Positions 1 through 13,954 of a DNA stretch of 64,000 nucleotides are shown piece by piece. Origin of the DNA: Adenanthera pavonina. Lineage: Eukaryota > Streptophyta > Magnoliopsida > Fabales > Fabaceae. The DNA lies in assembly GCA_026686845.1 (NCBI GenBank), contig JAIVEN010000013.1, forward strand, positions 5,228,001-5,292,000, written 5' to 3'. Each line of letters opens with the position of its first letter. Within the stretch, counting starts at the first letter, position 1. Both the position numbers and the translations under genes were made by a program. The notes under the pieces were generated by a model. That model was not told the DNA's origin, searched no databases, and was given only the letters and a program-made list of their open reading frames with translations.

Positions 1-1376
1 AAATCAAGCAATAAATCCAAACCAAAATCATAACTCATCCAACACAGACGAGTTATACCTTCGATATGACTTTTTAATGTAGCAAATCAACTCCAATCAG
101 TATGAAGCTTTGTCTTCTCATAACTCAATGACGCTATTGATAAAAATTTCTTAGTCCAACAACTTGTAAATTTTGCTTTCCCTAATTTTCATACTTAGGG
201 TTCATAACAATTTCGCACATACCACTTCCCATGCTCAAAATCCATCAATTTATACATACTCATACCATGAAAAAGCTTTTAGATATGCATGATTTCATAT
301 CATTACCAACAACTTTCCAAGACCAACACTGATTCACCCTTAACTGTCAATCAAATTCAAACTCTAAGGAAAGAATCATGAAATAGAGGAGAGATTGGCA
401 AGATTCTAGCTTACTCTGATGATTTAAGCATGAAGACTGATGGAAAATAGTCTAAGAATCTCATAGCCACATCCCTTGGAGCTACCTCTCGAAATGTCTA
501 CTTTCTATTGCAAAAAATTGCAAAAAGTCCACTTAAAAATATTATCATTTTATCCCTCAAAATTATTTATTTTCAAAATTGCACAATTAAATTAGAGATA
601 TAACCGAGTTGAAAATCTAAAATTATCTAAATTACCCTAATTTCATTAATTAAATGTGTTTAAATGATATTTAGATCACAAAAACAAGTCTTGACTACAT
701 GACATGTATTTTCTTCCTTGGATTGATTTATAGAAATATGCAGAAACTGATTTAGAGGTAAGAGGAAGAACTATGGCCTAGTTCCTTCCTATAGGGTTCG
801 ACTATGATTGCTCCATCACTCCATCCTTGCTACTGTAACCTCAAACAACATGTATGATGCCAAAGCCTTTCCTTGGTTATGGATTGGGCCATTTTGGGAA
901 TTACACTCCTATTCTATTTGCCACAATATCATTCCGTTAAGGCTAGGCCTAGTTTGGTATAAGAGAATGAGTGTGAGGGAATGACTATTTGTATGTGTTT
1001 GGTATGCTTCAATATTAATTTCTAGGAGTGGAGGATTGCCTCATATGTGGGAATACTAACCCCCCCAACCCCCCCGGGCCGCGTGCGGGCGGGCGTAATT
1101 GGTTAATTCCCATGGTGGGTAATAAAATTTTAGTGACAATTTTGCCCCTCTCCCACTTGCATTGTCTTCCTAACCTATGCCTAGACCCATGTCATCTAAG
1201 TTCTGACTACTAGTGCTTGTGTCCAAATCCATTGTTGGCATCCCAACCCCCATGCGTCAACATCCCCAACCTCATAGTGGTGTCTTTGATCTTCCTTAGT
1301 CTAGATCTATTGTTGGCATTGTCACCTTCCTCCCTTAACCTAGTTTCAATCTCCCTCTTTTCTCGTTGTCACCTCT
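1..1376. other. AT-rich intergenic DNA, no gene recognised
   Basis: No reading frame here has a recognisable family or plausible splice structure. From about 930 the text (tagtttggtataagagaatg) resembles the outer end of a Tourist-like MITE whose other end may lie near 2560-2600 (caaatcaaacatgtc), with the hAT-type MITE at 1385-1876 nested in it. That larger element is only a suspicion because its terminal repeats match poorly. Confidence 0.4.
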
Positions 1377-1384
1377 CTCTCCTC

Positions 1385-1876
1385 TAGAGCCGTCAAAATG
1401 GATCAAGCTCGACAGACCGGCCCGAAAAGCCCGAAAAAATGAGCAGACTCGGGCATTAATTTTGGGAGTAAATACATAATCCGAACTTTTTGAACCTGGC
1501 TCGTTTAGGCCCGGCCCGTGGCGGACGGGCCCGAAAGCTCGAGACTTTTTTTTTTGTTTAAAATATTAAAAAATACATATTATTTTATTAATTAGTGATA
1601 TATAAATTGTAAAATTTAAATATTATATTAGTTTTTGATGAATTATGATAATAATTAGTTGTATTAATTTAAATAATTATATAAAAAAACTTATTAAAAA
1701 ACATAAAAAAATATTTTAAAAATATTAAAAAAATTAAAAAAAGTCCACAGGCCGACTTGTAGATCTGATCCCGCGGACTCGGGCTTGGTTTTCCAAGCCT
1801 GTTTGTCAAATCGAGCTTTTTGGCCCGGTTCGATTTGTTCCTGGCCAGAGGCGGGCGGCCCAATTTGACAATACTA
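1385..1876. mobile_element. hAT-type MITE, 492 bp, with 8-bp target duplication
   Basis: The element starts TAGAGCCGTCAAAATGG. Its other end read inward is TAGTATTGTCAAATTGG, so the terminal inverted repeats are imperfect but clear. It is flanked on both sides by the identical 8-bp duplication CTCTCCTC (1377-1384 and 1877-1884), the length made by hAT transposases. The ends are GC-rich with many GGCCCG-like words, while the middle is almost pure A/T. It has no coding capacity. A second member of the family, in the opposite orientation, lies at 58021-58454. Confidence 0.88.
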
Positions 1877-2332
1877 CTCTCCTCCCATTTTAGTCTCCTT
1901 GCCATCATCTCTCTCCTCCTATTTCAATCTTTGTCTAACCTCGATGTCACCTTCATTTCGAGCTGTTCCAGTCTCTCCCTCCCTCCCTAGTTGTCACCAT
2001 CAGTGTAGTAAGCCGTTTCAATCACTTAGATTTGGTTCTTTGGTGTTCATCACCCACATCTGTGTGCTTGATTTGTCTGATAATGTTATTATTATTATTT
2101 TTGTTTAGATTGATTTGTCTGTGGAAGGTGTGGGGGTGGTTGTCGCCTATGGAAGACGATGGTGGTGGATGTGCCGGTAGGGAAGAAAAAAGAAGGGATG
2201 ATTTGAGTTTTTTTTAATCTAAGGGCATTTGAGTTACTTTCTTTGTTTCTTTATTTTTTTTAATTTCCATTATATTTTTTTCATATATCAAACATACATT
2301 TAAAATCTATTCTCATTCTCATTTTTACTTTC

Positions 2333-2367
2333 ATTCATATTCATATTCATATTCATATTCATATTCT
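2333..2367. repeat. (ATTCAT)n microsatellite
   Basis: About five to six head-to-tail copies of a TATTCA hexamer with one imperfect unit at each edge. It lies in AT-rich DNA upstream of the first gene. Confidence 0.8.
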
Positions 2368-2987
2368 CATTTTATAAAAAACTATTTTATTTATTAAATA
2401 GGGTAAGGTAGGCCAACTCAAGAATCAGAATATGGAAATAAGATCAAACATACAAAACATATCCGAATTAATCAAAATTCAAGATTACGGTTGGATATCA
2501 TATGGTTTAAAACAAAAATATCAAACATTATTTTAAAGGATTCCAATACCATTTCCATTTCCTAAGCAAGATATTTTGTCAAATCAAACATGTCTTTAGC
2601 ATAAAATTATTACTGTAACATTACGAAAAAAAATAGTCTCACTAAATAATACAATTTTCTAGTTGGCAGGAGAAAAGATAATACAGTTTGATATATATTT
2701 TATATTCAAATTAAGTTTAATTTATATTTCAATATCTTGATGTGCTAATATTATTAATTTGATATCATTTTCACTTTTATAATTACTTCCATCCCATTCA
2801 TCACCAATTAAAATCAATAGATCAACGAAAATATAAAATATATCAATCATAAAATTTATTGCAAGCCACCTTTGTTTAATTACACAACCTGTGTTTGCAT
2901 CTTTTGTTCATCTCCAATGGTACTCGATAATTATCTTTGAGTTGTCAGTGAAAGAAGTTCGTGTTAGTCGGCTTTGTAATCACAGTT

Positions 2988-5900
2988 ATGGTGTTTTCAG
3001 TCACAGTTCAATCTCCTCCTCTCTTTCGAATCCCTCACTCTCCGATTCCTCTGCCCAAATTCGTTCTTCGACTTCGTGCCTCACGAGGCATCGTCCTTCC
3101 TCAGCAGGCTTCAAGATCACGTATCCCCAATTTTCCTCAGGTTTGAGATATCTTTTGGGATTTGATTCTGTATGAATTTGCTATTTCTGTTGTCATTATG
3201 CTTTCAATTTGTTTCAGGACGACAGTAATTTGGTCGATGATCCTCGAAAATGGAGACGCACAATCAATTCGGCACGTGGCGGCATAGACGACGATGATGA
3301 GGACGACGGTAACGACGACAATGATGAGGAAGAAAGGAGTTTGGATCTGTTGATTAGGTTTCTTCACAATATGTTCAAAAAAGTGTCAAAGAGAGCTAGG
3401 ACGGCAGTTCGATCGGTTCTTCCGCACACCATTTCCACGAAGCTGGTAAGGATCATTCTCCTGAATTTTTTTTTGGTAATTTCCTGTCATCCAATTGAAA
3501 GTACGGGGAGTTAATGCATGCTTTCTTCGTAAGTAAAGTATTTTGTTTTCTAGCTTCCTTTTCTTTTACTGAGAATAGATGACAAGATAGGGAAAATGGA
3601 TGTTAATCTAACATTTAAATAGAGAGCGCAATCGCCATTAATTTAATTTAGTCATATCAACTCTCTTCTAAGTCCCAAGTCCCAACCTTCACACCCAACC
3701 TTCAAGATATGGTTGGGAAAGTTATGGAAACCTAGCGAAGTCATACTGGTTTTGAGTAACCTACGTGAAATGGAGATTGGGTTTCTGTAAGTCCTATTCT
3801 AGTTAAATTGGATAATTTCTTTTATTTGGGATTTTTAGACATGGCAAGAAATTTGTGAACATTTTTAACTCAAAATGTTATAATAAAATCATCCAATTCT
3901 TCTCTTCAGATGCATGTATAATCTTAAATACATCCAGATCTGGCTAAAATTGGATTTTATAATCAAGCGAACTTCTTTTGACTTTAAGTAAAAGTGGAAC
4001 TGTGGATTTTCTTCTTGTTAATTTTTTCTCGTTGTGCAGGTGGGATTTTCTGTAAATGGGATCCTTGTGCTGGCATTCTTGTGGATTTTTAAGGCTTTTC
4101 TTGAGGTATAATTTTCATTGATTTGAAATGGGCAGGAATGTTGTCAACAATATTATTGCTGCCAATTCTAGTATCTAATTGAAATGATTAAAGCATGCTT
4201 TCTGCGATCAGGAAATATTCCTTAGGATACTTGCTTACTTGTATCTCTGTATGGGATTTTAATGATATTTATGGAGATGTGCATGGTTTGCATGGCCAAA
4301 TATTTTTGCTCCAAGCAGCATGTGGGTGCCGTAGTAAACTGGATGTTTAGAATTTGAAGCTATTCGTAGTTTAATAGAGTGTGATGTTGATTAGAATGTG
4401 AAAGTGGATGGTTAGTGGATTCTTACATTATAATATCTAGCTAAATAACAAGCATTCTGAATTCATTTTCAATAATTCAAGTATTCTTCAATCTTCATAT
4501 GCTTGTTAAGATTTTTCTTTGATTTATTTCATCTTGGACAATTAGGATTTGAGAATTATGAATGGCAAGAAGCCAAGGCAAGGGGAATGCCGCGGGGGAA
4601 AAGTTCTTCCCATCCCAATTCCCCATAAGGATGTTGGGATCTGTGGGGAACCCAAATGCCAGTAACCAGCCACAGAAAAAGGTGAAAAATTAAGTAAATT
4701 CCCATAAAATTAAAAGAAAATATGGTAAAGATGAAATAACAATTCAAACCAGGCAACAAATTCAAAGCTGCATCATCAAGTTCCTATCAAAAGCTCTGGG
4801 GAATTCCTTAAAGTTTGATAGTTGCCTATAGAAAAGGACCACGTCACAAATTTGAAGTTCAGAAGTACTGCTGGAAATAGCAACTGAATAAATTCCTTTA
4901 TGCAGTGAACAGAAACTAGCTAGAGTAAAACATGAGACAGTTCCAATAAATAATAAATGAGAAAAATCCTAATCCCACCTAGTTGTGAAGATCTTCAAGG
5001 AATATATAATTTGATAAGCCATAAGAAAGAGTGTAATGAAGCAAGACGGAGGAAGAAACCCCAAATAGAAACAGGATCAAATGATAATGAAGGAAGAGAA
5101 GAAAGCAAGACATGAGGGTTTGGTTATGTTTCTATGTTTTCAAAAGCAATTAAAATGAAGGAATAATAGAACAAAAATCTGGATTTTGCTATAGAAGTGC
5201 TATAGAAGAGAAATAGAGAAAGTGGAGGTGAAAGCTCAGACAACATCTATGGAGTCTCTCTTCTAGGGTTTTCTTGAATCCTCTTGAGAGGCAGAGAAAA
5301 GGAAATTGGGGATTTGCAACATGAGCGGGCTGCAATTATTGCTCATTAATGGGCAAAATAAATGATTTTATTGAAATTAATATAGCTAATGTGAAACTAC
5401 AAAAACAGGGCACATTTATTAATCGATATATAAGAAGGGGTACTTGAGTAATTTGAGCAGGGACATGGTCGTTGCCACCATCTTGGAGTCATTGATGGGA
5501 TTAGTTTGGTTTTCATTCCTACCTCATGGGGTGAAAATTCCTGAATTTCACTGAATGGAGCAATCAGCAGGGACCGCTGAACATGTGGATTTTTTGCCAT
5601 CCTTGTGTGCAATGACTCTTTGAGCTTGTTTAGGATTTGCATCCTGACATTGCAACCTGTCTTCTCTTGAAAACTGTAAAAAGAACGTTGTAATAATAGG
5701 ATTAATTTCAAGCATCGTGAACAATATGAATGTTTGACTTTCCCCCCCTTGATATACCAATTGATTTCCAGAAGCCATATTAAGCCTTAGCTGATTTGAA
5801 TTGAGTCGAGTCAGACCACATAAGTATAATGCTTTTCTTGCGGCAATTTCATCCATTTATAAGGCTTGAATCCAAGGCTTTATTTAAGGGAAATTAGTGT

Positions 5901-6807
5901 CGAACCACTTGAATTAACTGCCATTGGTTATGAATGCTTGACTTTGTCAAGGTTGTTGTCATAAGATATGACTGTAGCTTACCATTTGTTAATGTTGGAT
6001 AGCACGTGACTCATTAAATTGATAAAGCACATGTGGAATAAATTAAGTGAAGCATGCAAATGTCTGGTGCTGATCAATGCTGCAGAATGCCTCTGGTTGT
6101 ACGCCTGTTTTTTAGAGTTATCTCTTAGAAGCTGCTAGCTACTAACTAGCATATTAATTATTTTTTTCTTGTACTTTTAGTTTGTTTCTGTTATTCCTTG
6201 ATATGATCAGATTTGGTAGTTATTTGTTCGTGGTAGGATCTGATTTGGTATTTTAAAGGTAAAAGTTTGTTTCCCTATGTAACTGATTGAGCATGGGATC
6301 TCTGTACACTCCAATCAGCCCTATTTAAATTATGTTCGTATGTTTTCTAATAATAATATAATTCAGAGAATCGAATACTCTGAATTCCTTCAGTCAACAT
6401 TTGCTCTTCAGCAAATTGGAATACTTAAGGTTTAACGATCTGGAGGTAAACTTGTTTAAATAAATGTCGCAGAAGGCTGCGGATGGAAAAATTTTATTAC
6501 AATATAACTGTTGACTTTTGTTTCTATTTTTTGGCTGGTAGTGAAAAGCAATTATTCTTTTAGCTGCCTAGAGATTTTGGCTTAATACCACTTTTCAATA
6601 TTTCTACTTCAGTTGTTGTTCATGCCTGATACTTGTAATTATTCAATGTAGGTGGTATGCACAATTGGAAGTGTAGTGTTTGTGAGCATCTTATTAATCC
6701 GTGGGGTGTGGTCTGGTGTCACCTATCTACAAGAAAGCCGGAATCAAAAAGTGGCTGAGCTTGATGAAGAGTTCCATACATGGAATGGTGCGCAGCCTGT
6801 TACTTGA
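2988..6807 (+). CDS. SHW1: SHORT HYPOCOTYL IN WHITE LIGHT 1-like protein
   Basis: Four exons, 2988-3140, 3218-3445, 4040-4105 and 6652-6807, join with GT-AG introns that all fall between codons, giving 200 residues. Residues 1-51 are basic and serine/proline-rich like an organelle transit peptide. About 75-90 form an acidic aspartate-rich run. About 93-125 are basic (FKKVSKRARTAVRSVLP). Two hydrophobic segments follow (about 128-148 and 150-170), then a polar tail with LQESRN and GAQPVT. From memory this order and the core words match plant proteins annotated as SHORT HYPOCOTYL IN WHITE LIGHT 1, described in Arabidopsis as a Ser-Arg-Asp-rich negative regulator of hypocotyl elongation. The symbol is a family assignment, not proven orthology. 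I chose the ATG at 2988 as the only one in frame; an open frame continues upstream without another ATG. Intron 3 (4106-6651) is long and appears to hold repeat sequence. Where the protein acts is unclear: two membrane segments fit poorly with a purely nuclear role. Confidence 0.68.
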
Positions 6808-7670
6808 TTTGTTTAGAGAATCATTTTCCATTCTTGGATAGCATGCAGCCTGTGACTTGAATTAAGAATAATGGTTTCCTTTAGAGAAAATGAACTTAGA
6901 ACCAAGGAATATTGTTGATAGTTACTACAAACATAAGGCAGTGATGGAAGTAACCCTGATTGCAATTCTGACTGACTGACAATGAATCTGAAAAGCTCCG
7001 GAACAAGATTCTTTTGCATTATTTATAGAGTGTAACATATGAAACATTTGAAAATGTAGTGAGCCTTTTTCCCCCTAGTGATAGAATTTGGGGGTCAATT
7101 TAAGTTTATGAGAATGTTCACAAGTTCATTAGTATCTTCCTTGTTTTCTTTTTGCTGAGGGCATGTACATTCATATCAAATTAAAAGCAAGTTGACATTC
7201 TATTTCCTGGTTGGAATTTAAGCTTGTTCTAGTTTGCATTTTATATTTTGCAAGCTCTGGAGCTGATAAGTGACAAGAATGATGAACCTGCTTGACTCCT
7301 TGTGACATGAGCATAACTAGTTCTTGCATATATTTGCTTCCTTCATTGTTCCATACCATGTACTGAGACATTACTTGAAAAATTGAATGACTTCTCTTTA
7401 ATTCCTCCTTGTTCTTGTTCTCCCAATTTGGGGATTGTAATTTTGGGGCTTCTGCTTCCCCATTAAGTTAGTTGTAGATATCTATCATATCTTATGCTAG
7501 ATTGTTCATTACTTGAAGCACAGATTTGAATGTGCTTCCAGGCACATTTTGGTGGTCGTCTTTATAACAATTGGAAGCCACTAAACTTGAGCAGATTCTT
7601 TACGTTAGAGAGGGTTGATCAAGCATCTTTGTTATCGTGTCTTTGAGATTATGCTGCGGTACTTACCACC
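6808..7670. other. 3' flank of the SHW1-like gene
   Basis: This is probably the 3' untranslated region and downstream flank. It includes text around 7541-7660 that is less AT-rich, but I could not connect it to a reading frame. No RNA gene or repeat family was recognised. Confidence 0.3.
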
Positions 7671-7673
7671 TAA

Positions 7674-8027
7674 GTATGTGTTTGGGTTAGCTTATTCATA
7701 ATTAACTATGAAGATAAGTGATTATCCATAATTGATTATAAGGGTAAGTGATTATATTAAAAGTGATCTGTGTTTGAATATTTTTACCTCATAAGTGATT
7801 TTGAGAAAATGAATGTGTTTGGATATTGGGGGTTTAAGTGATTATTGGGTGAATAATGAGAAGAAAAAGTGAAATAAGTGACTATGGGAGGATAAGTGAT
7901 TATCATAAGAGAAAAAAATCAGTTTCTCTTATAGATACTTATTTGAGGTATAAGTGTTTATTGAAAAATAAGATGTATTTGAAAACTTCTGTTCATAAGT
8001 AATTATGAATGATATCCAAACACACCC
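7674..8027. mobile_element. Tourist-like (PIF/Harbinger) MITE, 354 bp
   Basis: Outer ends GTATGTGTTTGG and, read inward from the right, GGGTGTGTTTGG form terminal inverted repeats. They are flanked by the 3-bp duplication TAA (7671-7673 and 8028-8030), the standard PIF/Harbinger target. The interior repeats words such as AAGTGATTAT on both strands, so the element could fold on itself. Homologous text is present near 27.43-27.92 kb. It is non-coding. Confidence 0.8.
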
Positions 8028-9627
8028 TAACATTAATTTTCTGTAGTCACAACTTCAACAAAATTACATTTCTTGGTCCCAGCCAATATCCTGACACGAG
8101 GCATCTGTGGTTGGTGCTAATTTACCGGTGGGGCGCTTTTCTTAGTCACCTGATTATTGGATTTGTTGCACGTGGTACTGCATTTGAATGCTTATATTTA
8201 CTTTCCACTTTCTTACTATACATAATTCTAATGGTAATATGAATGCAGTTAATTGTTTGCTATGTTGTGCGGAAAAGAGTTTTAGTTTTAGAAATATTGC
8301 TCTCTTGGCGGGTGGCATCGCACTCTTGTTGCATTTTAACAAGAAAATCCATAAAATATGTAACTAACCAGTGAGGTGAGGAATATACTAAGTTTTTTTT
8401 TTGGCCAAAGGCTTATACTAAACAAATTAAGTGATCTATTTTAGAGAAGCTGATCAATGGTTTATGCTTTAAAATCTAATGTGACCCATGAAATGGTTGT
8501 GCATTATAGAGATAAGCTGTCATGGACATATAAAACGATCAATTTAAGGTCCATTTTGCCTCAGGCCTCAGCGAACGAAAGTTGGTGGCCTTTCACTTGA
8601 TTGGAATTGGAGTGTCAGTGTCAATGCTCAATGTCAAGTAAATGGGGGTTTCACCATAATCAACTAATGCTGAGATTTCAATGAATAAATTAGTGTTAGT
8701 TGTGATGTAAAAAGACATCAAACCACTTAAATCATTTTAATCCATAATAGACCGGATTTTAGGCCAAAAAAAAAATCTCACTCAATGCGATTGGTATATA
8801 ATCCAAAAAAGACGACTTTGAAAAACAAAATCCAATTAAAAAAGCCCCTTTTTCATTAAACCTTGTTGTAGAAAACGATTACGCTATTTTTTTTTTTAAA
8901 TTTGCTTCAAAATTTTTAACTTTCTTAAATAGCCAAAAAATTCATTATTATTTTTTAAAATACAAAAAATTATTATAATTTTTACTTGGAGTTTCTAACC
9001 ATAATTGTTATTTGCCATTATCATTGAAACTTTATCTTTTTTGGTTTTCTCTTCTGAAATCTCTCTATTTATACATTTAACAAGAGAATGACATAAGATG
9101 ATGTAGCTATATAAGGTTCATATTTCCTAACTATACTACATCACTGTTTTTGTCTCCCTCTCTTTCAATATATATATTTTTTGGCCAAACTATGAATATA
9201 TTTTTATCTGTGCCAAATTTTATCTATTATCATTATCAAAACCTCACATAAGTTATTTTGCATACTAATAAACAAATAAACAAAATTATTAATTAAATAC
9301 TTAAATTTCATTTTTTTAGCCGTAAATATTGGTTCAAAAATGCAAAATTAGTTAATAATTTTTTATACAAATTAAAAAAAATAATGTAAAAACTTCATAT
9401 AATAAGGATATATACGACGAGATGACAATTTACGTTTTGTTCAAATCGGCGGCAACAAAAGAATTTCAAAAATTGAAAGAAGAAGTCTAACCCTTGGGTT
9501 ACCAGGTTAGTTACTCTAACCTAACGCCAACGGGTGACAGCCAACTCACTCACTTCCTGCCGTCCGTTGGATAGAACACGACAGCAAATCCCCTTATTTC
9601 AAAATTTAAATATCTCTCCTCTCTTCC
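8028..9627. other. AT-rich intergenic DNA and alpha-tubulin promoter
   Basis: No gene was seen. Homopolymer and A/T runs dominate 8390-9400. From about 9480 the base composition becomes more balanced, consistent with the proximal promoter of the tubulin gene. No named regulatory element other than the TATA box is claimed. Confidence 0.4.
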
Positions 9628-9635
9628 TATAAATA
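9628..9635 (+). promoter_or_regulatory. TATA box of the alpha-tubulin gene
   Basis: TATAAATA lies about 155 bp upstream of the start codon, which would leave a pyrimidine-rich leader of roughly 120 nt. This is a typical layout for a strongly transcribed plant gene. The assignment rests on motif and position only. Confidence 0.6.
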
Positions 9636-9644
9636 ACATCCTAA

Positions 9645-11825
<2,181 letters not shown>

Positions 11826-12360
11826 AATCTTGCACTTGATTTTTATGGCCTGGGTTGTCTTATATATTTTGTCTGTGTCTTTGGTAGTTTGGATGAACTT
11901 TAAGTTTGAATTCCTTGTGTTCTAAGTGCACGCGCATGATTGAAACTTACAATCGTATGCCATGCCATTGTTTTTCTTTTTTTTTTTTTTAACACCAATC
12001 GTGCCATGCTATTCGGATTCTATTATTGGTGATATAATGTGTTTGTCCTGTTTTCCTTGTGCATATTTCTCTTTTAAGTGCGTAAATTATGTCTTCATTT
12101 ATTGATGGTAAATACTAATATAAAGTAAATACTAATATAAATTTTACAAGGAAGAAGGACGTTCACCATTATCTCTAATGAAAACTTTGGTATAACGTGT
12201 TTGTCCTGAAGTTTTCCTTGTGCATATCTCATCATGAGGTTGTCAATCATGTATTTTTATGTCGGTTATACGGACTGTAAAAGTGAAAATTTGAAGAAGA
12301 AATTAAATACTTGGTCCCTATAGTTTGCATTAATTTTTTTAGTCCCTATAATTCTATCTT
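11826..12360. other. 3' flank of the alpha-tubulin gene
   Basis: The T-rich sequence after the stop codon is the likely 3' untranslated region. Short duplicated phrases occur within 12030-12240, for example the word TGTGTTTGTCCTG appears in variant form twice. No gene is visible. Confidence 0.4.
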
Positions 12361-12673
12361 TTGACTTTGCAATTATTAATGGGTGAGAACAAGATTCGTG
12401 AATCACTATATCGATCAGGAGTGGAAATAACAACCACCAAATCTTAAATATGGATACATTTTTTCTTTAAACCCAAAAATTTGATAATACTTAATCTATA
12501 AGCCAGGTTAACCATTTTAAAGCCTATCTTCCTGACTTCAAAATTATTAATGGGTGAGAACAAGCTTCATGAATCACTATATAGAGCCCGGACCACCGAA
12601 TGTGGAAGAAGAAAGCTCTTAAATCTGGATTTTAACATTTTTTTGTGAATACCTAAAAGTTTGACAGTACTTT
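12361..12673. repeat. Imperfect tandem duplication, unit about 175 bp
   Basis: Two head-to-tail copies, about 12361-12492 and 12535-12673, share blocks including ATTATTAATGGGTGAGAACA and GAATCACTATAT. They continue with weaker similarity through an A/T-rich tail to a phrase like AAAGTTTGACAGTAC. The unit contains no reading frame. Confidence 0.7.
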
Positions 12674-13286
12674 TCCCTATTCCCTATTCTCAATTTCTTA
12701 TTATAAATTACGTTTAATTGTATATATCAAGAAAAATTATTAAAAATGATTAAAATTTTTTAACCTTATCAAATTTATCATAATTTTTAGATATTATTCT
12801 TATTAAATTATAATCAATTATAATTATATTTTTTTTCATCTTTCTCTACCATAATTGTTTAACAAAGAGGAAACATGGAAATGAATATTTAATATCACAA
12901 AATAACTTATATTTTGCATATTTCAATCATTATAAAATATGACTTATATAATAAAAAACAGATGGAGTAATATTATTTTTATTTTATTTTCTTTTTAATC
13001 AATTTAGTGAGGGGTATATTAATTGTTATTTTTTATTTATTAAAAAGAAATGAGGTAGTATTTATTAATTATATTTCAAAATAATTGTTTTTAACTTGCT
13101 AATATAGCAACTTGTAGATTTTATTATATTACTGAAAATGATTTTTCATACATTATCCAAAGTGTGAAATAATGTGTTTGCTATTGTATGATTTGTTATA
13201 AATTTTAATTTATGAAATGATATTTCTTATATAAGTTATTGTTGTGGGCCTATGTTATTATATTTTTTTTCTCAAAATATTTATCA
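12674..13286. other. Very AT-rich intergenic DNA
   Basis: No gene was found. A phrase ending AGATGGAGTAATATT near 12960-12975 looks like the outer end of another Stowaway-type MITE, but I could not identify its partner end securely. Confidence 0.3.
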
Positions 13287-13500
13287 CTCCCTTTACTCCT
13301 TAATATAAAATTTTTTTAACCGAATAACGTGAATTAAGAATGAGAATTAAAGTTAATTAACTACGTCAATTTCTCTACAAATTCTATCATTTTTCAAAAC
13401 TACTCTTATTTAATCTTTTTCCTTTCTCTTTATATAGAGATATTTTTTTAGAAATGTATAATTAATACTACCTTATATACTGTAAATAGTCCTATATTTG
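13287..13500. mobile_element. Stowaway-type MITE, degenerate
   Basis: The left end is CTCCCTTTACTCCTTAATAT. The following text is the reverse complement of the internal sequence of the better preserved Stowaway copies at 29853, 32350 and 52760 (the blocks around AAAGTTAATTAACTACG and TTAATCTTTTTC). The right end is eroded, so its coordinate is approximate. Confidence 0.45.
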
Positions 13501-13802
13501 TAGCTTAATATGAGAAAAAAAAGACAAAATCATATAGATAAAAAAATAATAAATTTACCTGAAATATAAAATAGTTTCTAAATATATTCATTTAATATTA
13601 ATAACTTTTACATCATATAATTAATACAAATGAATTGTATTGAAAAAATGTCATTTTAATTAGAGATATTTTTAAAAAACATTATTAAATATACTAGACA
13701 AATTTCCTGTGCCTTTTACATTTTGGAATATCAAAACTCCCTCAATTATTCCTTATATTAAAGACCGGAAAATAATTTTTATTCCTCAACTTCAAACAAC
13801 TC

Positions 13803-13810
13803 TATAAAAA
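13803..13810 (+). promoter_or_regulatory. TATA box of the former amino acid permease gene
   Basis: TATAAAAA lies about 150 bp before the first ATG of the permease pseudogene and is followed by a T/C-rich leader. It shows that the pseudogene retains its own promoter region and was not made by retrotransposition. Confidence 0.5.
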
Positions 13811-13954
13811 GGACCTTGGAATGATTAAACTTCAAAGTTCAAACAAATCACTGTGCTTCAGAGATTGCCTCTGTTTTAACTTTCCACCGTCTTCTTCTTA
13901 GGCTTATTTTTCTCTGATATCGTATTAGTTTTGAAGATTCCGTCTCTCTCGGAG

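Noticed and set aside
1669..1908. Open frame across the G/C-rich part near 1.7-1.9 kb
   Set aside because: It lies within and across the edge of the hAT-type MITE, which explains its composition.
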